The translations under genes were made by a program, and so were the position numbers. A stretch of DNA of 64,000 nt, from the NCBI GenBank assembly GCA_947647735.1, contig CANSLJ010000002.1, positions 79,147 through 143,146 on the forward strand. The letters run 5' to 3'. Below the pieces are notes generated by a model. The model searched no databases, was not told where the DNA came from, and saw nothing but the letters and a program-made list of their open reading frames with translations. This document shows, piece after piece, positions 62,200-64,000 of the stretch (positions are counted from its first letter, which is position 1; each line of letters begins with the position of its first letter). Source of the DNA: an uncultured bacterium (GTDB lineage Bacteria > Bacillota > Clostridia > Lachnospirales > Lachnospiraceae).

Positions 62200-62481
62200 T
62201 TACATTTTAAATAGATCTGCATGCGTCCCTGTATCGATCAATGTTAATGTCAATATATCATCCTCAACCAGATAGATCAAAAGCCAGTCCGGTTGAATAT
62301 GACACTCCCTGAATCCATCCCATTTTCCTCTCAATGCATGATCTTTATACTTCTCACCCAGTGGAATTCCTTCACTCAATTTTGTAACAATCTCTTTCAG
62401 CAGATCGATATTCATCCCCCGCTTCTGAGCAAGCTTATAGCTCTTCTTAAATTTCCCACTATGCTTTACGGTATATTTCAC
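62200..62481 (-). CDS. YafQ-family mRNA interferase toxin
   Basis: The 93-residue RelE-superfamily toxin has YTVKHSGKFKKSYKLAQKRGMNIDLLKEIVTKLSEG, DHALRGKWDGFRECHIQPDWLLIYLVEDD and a C-terminal LTLIDTGTHADLF. The family cleaves mRNA on the ribosome; the His in DHAL, the His in ECHIQPDW and the last His-x-x-x-Phe are the expected catalytic positions. The start overlaps the antitoxin stop by 4 bp. Confidence 0.93.
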   Translation of the reverse strand: MKYTVKHSGKFKKSYKLAQKRGMNIDLLKEIVTKLSEGIPLGEKYKDHALRGKWDGFRECHIQPDWLLIYLVEDDILTLTLIDTGTHADLFKM

Positions 62482-62765
62482 GAATCCAGCTCCTCAAAAA
62501 GTTTATCAATATCCGTATATCCTTTTACCTTTGAATCTCTGCTGATGCGTTTTGCCTCTTCCATAGCCTCCATGACTTCCGGCTTAAACTCCCGCATGTC
62601 TTCGGGATAAGCTACCTCAAAAGGTATTCCTCTCCGCAGGATTACCTGACGCAGAAACATATTTACCGCATCTGAAAGATTTAATCCCAGTCCTTCCAAA
62701 AGTTCTACCGCCTGTTTTTTTGTATTTTCCTCTATCCTGATCTGCGTTGGTGTAGTGACTGCCAT
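62478..62765 (-). CDS. RelB/DinJ-family antitoxin
   Basis: The 95-residue protein has a ribbon-helix-helix N-terminus (TTPTQIRIEENTKKQAVELLEGLGLNLSDAVNMFLRQVILRRGIPFEV) for operator binding. An acidic helical tail follows that should wrap the toxin. AAAGGAGG precedes the ATG. It neutralises the YafQ-type toxin and represses its own promoter. Confidence 0.93.
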   Translation of the reverse strand: MAVTTPTQIRIEENTKKQAVELLEGLGLNLSDAVNMFLRQVILRRGIPFEVAYPEDMREFKPEVMEAMEEAKRISRDSKVKGYTDIDKLFEELDS

Positions 62766-62785
62766 ATGATAACCTCCTTTGTGCC

Positions 62786-62814
62786 ATTCTACTACTAACG
62801 GTATACATTGTCAA
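62786..62814 (-). promoter_or_regulatory. Toxin-antitoxin promoter
   Basis: On the minus strand TTGACA (62814-62809) and TAGAAT (62791-62786) are 17 bp apart. A GTATAC palindrome lies in the spacer. The -35 overlaps the stop codon of the MATE gene. Confidence 0.7.
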
Positions 62815-64000
62815 TAATGATACTTCTTCCTCATCGCCGCCAAAAAAACCATCGAAATGATAAACGCCATCACCTCCGCCACCGTCACTGCCCACCAGAT
62901 ACCATCGATCCCGAGAATCACCGGCAGCACCAGCACCGCGGCCGTCTGGAACACCAGCGTACGCAAAAAGGAGATAACCGCCGATACGCCGCCGTTGTTC
63001 AACGCGGTAAAAAACGAAGAAGTATAAATATTTACGCCGGACAGCAGATAGGAGCAGGCAAATATCACAAAAGCATGTTCTGTGATCGCTAAAAGCTCCT
63101 GATCATAGCCCACAAAAACGCCGGATAAGAAAGAAGCGCTCGCCTGTGCCGACAGCATCATGATAATGCCGGCTCCCAGCATGAAAATCAGGCTCTTCTG
63201 TCTCAGGCTCTTCATCTCCGCATGGTTTCCCGCACCGTAATGATAACTGACAACCGGCGCCGTCCCCACCGCATAACCGATAAAAATCGCGAAAAAGATC
63301 ATCTGTGTATACATCACAACGCCGTAAGCCGCGATCCCGTTCTCTCCGGCATATTTTATAAGCTGGAAATTATAGAGCATTCCCACCACTGATGCGGAAA
63401 TGTTGGACATCAGCTCGGAAGAACCGTTCCCGCAGGTCTTTAAAAAGATACTCATTTCCAGCTTTGTCTTAGTCAGATGCAGCAGGCTCGTGTTTTTCAC
63501 CGGCAGAAAGCTTTTTGCCGGTTTCCCCAGAAAATACAGCACCGGCAGGACACCGCCCACACACTGCCCGATCCCGGAAGCTATCGCCGCGCCCGCAATG
63601 CCCCAGCGAAATCCCGCAACAAAAACAGCATCCAGTACGATATTCGTAAGCCCCGCCGCCATAGTGATCCCAAAGCCCAGATTCGGTTTCTCCGCCGCCA
63701 CGAAAAAGCTCTGGAACAAAAACTGCAGCATAAACGCCGTATTAAACGCGGTTATGATGATCCCGTAGGTCATGCACTCCTTTATCATAGCGCCTTCCGC
63801 CCCTAAAAACAGAACGATCGGACGCATAAAAATAATGCTCAAAGCCGATATTGCCGCACCGAGTATCACCGTAAAGCACACCATCATCGTAAAATACTGA
63901 TTTGCCTTCTCCTTCTTTCCCTCGCCCAGCGTTCTGGCAACCAGCGCGCTGCCTCCCGTGCCGATCATAAACCCGAAACATCCCTCGATCATCAGAAAAG
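62811..64000 (-). CDS. MATE-family efflux transporter (5' end beyond right edge)
   Basis: The frame is open to the window edge. The ATG at 63992 is internal, because residues such as EGCFGFMIGTGGSALVARTLGEGK correspond to the region after helix 1-2 in MATE proteins, so roughly 55 residues are missing. About ten helices remain, including ALNNGGVSAVISFLRTLVFQTAAVLVLP. It exports drugs or metabolites with Na+ or H+. The stop codon coincides with the -35 of the toxin-antitoxin promoter. Confidence 0.9.
   Translation of the reverse strand, partial: FLMIEGCFGFMIGTGGSALVARTLGEGKKEKANQYFTMMVCFTVILGAAISALSIIFMRPIVLFLGAEGAMIKECMTYGIIITAFNTAFMLQFLFQSFFVAAEKPNLGFGITMAAGLTNIVLDAVFVAGFRWGIAGAAIASGIGQCVGGVLPVLYFLGKPAKSFLPVKNTSLLHLTKTKLEMSIFLKTCGNGSSELMSNISASVVGMLYNFQLIKYAGENGIAAYGVVMYTQMIFFAIFIGYAVGTAPVVSYHYGAGNHAEMKSLRQKSLIFMLGAGIIMMLSAQASASFLSGVFVGYDQELLAITEHAFVIFACSYLLSGVNIYTSSFFTALNNGGVSAVISFLRTLVFQTAAVLVLPVILGIDGIWWAVTVAEVMAFIISMVFLAAMRKKYHY

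Overview
The window looks like chromosome of a Lachnospiraceae member (class Clostridia). The base composition is balanced, Shine-Dalgarno sequences are strong AGGAGG types, and the left edge carries a DUF5717-type protein that I know only from that family. FCD-GntR, BlaI/BlaR1 and VanRS-like sensor plus MacB-like ABC modules, and PTS and Entner-Doudoroff-type sugar-acid genes, also fit a gut or host-associated clostridium. No rRNA, tRNA, CRISPR array or complete insertion sequence was seen.

Layout. 0-11 kb: a partial DUF5717 gene, an orphan PotD-like lipoprotein with a long structured leader, cutC with an esterase, then a minus-strand block of lysophospholipase, response regulator, histidine kinase, ABC ATPase and ABC permease, and a Uma2-family gene. 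11.3-13.7 kb: an AT-rich island with a broken piece of an EF-Tu gene and a compact DUF488-DUF488-dual-OB operon. 13.7-17.1 kb: housekeeping genes (yaaA, bcp, and a WYL regulator/TfoX/GyrI-like operon). 17.3-23.4 kb: blaI-blaR1 and a convergent giant lipoprotein made of three repeated modules, with BlaI-type operators at both promoters. 23.4-31.5 kb: an MFS exporter, then a metal locus (FeoA-FeoB fusion, Zn/Cd-type P-ATPase, stand-alone HMA chaperone, ArsR, AraC). 31.5-36.8 kb: a beta-glucoside PTS set and a flavodoxin/ferredoxin protein.

36.9-51.4 kb is the metabolic centrepiece. Nine co-directional minus-strand genes encode a Na+/solute symporter, N-acyl-D-amino-acid deacylase, Fe-type alcohol dehydrogenase, RidA, D-threonine-aldolase-fold PLP enzyme, FCD-GntR regulator, IlvD/Edd dehydratase, KDPG aldolase and KDG kinase. 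They face a D-galactonate-dehydratase-like gene (dgoD), which is followed by a second kinase/aldolase pair. I infer import of an N-acylated amino-sugar acid, deacylation, PLP-dependent deamination to a 2-keto-3-deoxy acid helped by RidA, then phosphorylation and cleavage to pyruvate plus a triose phosphate.

51.4-64 kb: a split chromate-type transporter, an FMN riboswitch with ribU, an IclR regulator, a second two-component plus ABC module, an unknown 382-residue protein, a HAD phosphatase, a DinJ/YafQ toxin-antitoxin pair beside a duplicated MATE 3' end, and a MATE transporter cut by the right edge.

The intergenic DNA is rich in structure. A hairpin leader element is shared by the potD and second-kinase leaders, and its 3' sequence also by the first-kinase leader. 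There is a 150-nt palindromic element between the dehydratase and aldolase genes, tandem repeats between ridA and the PLP-enzyme gene, and an inverted-repeat insertion in the FMN riboswitch platform.
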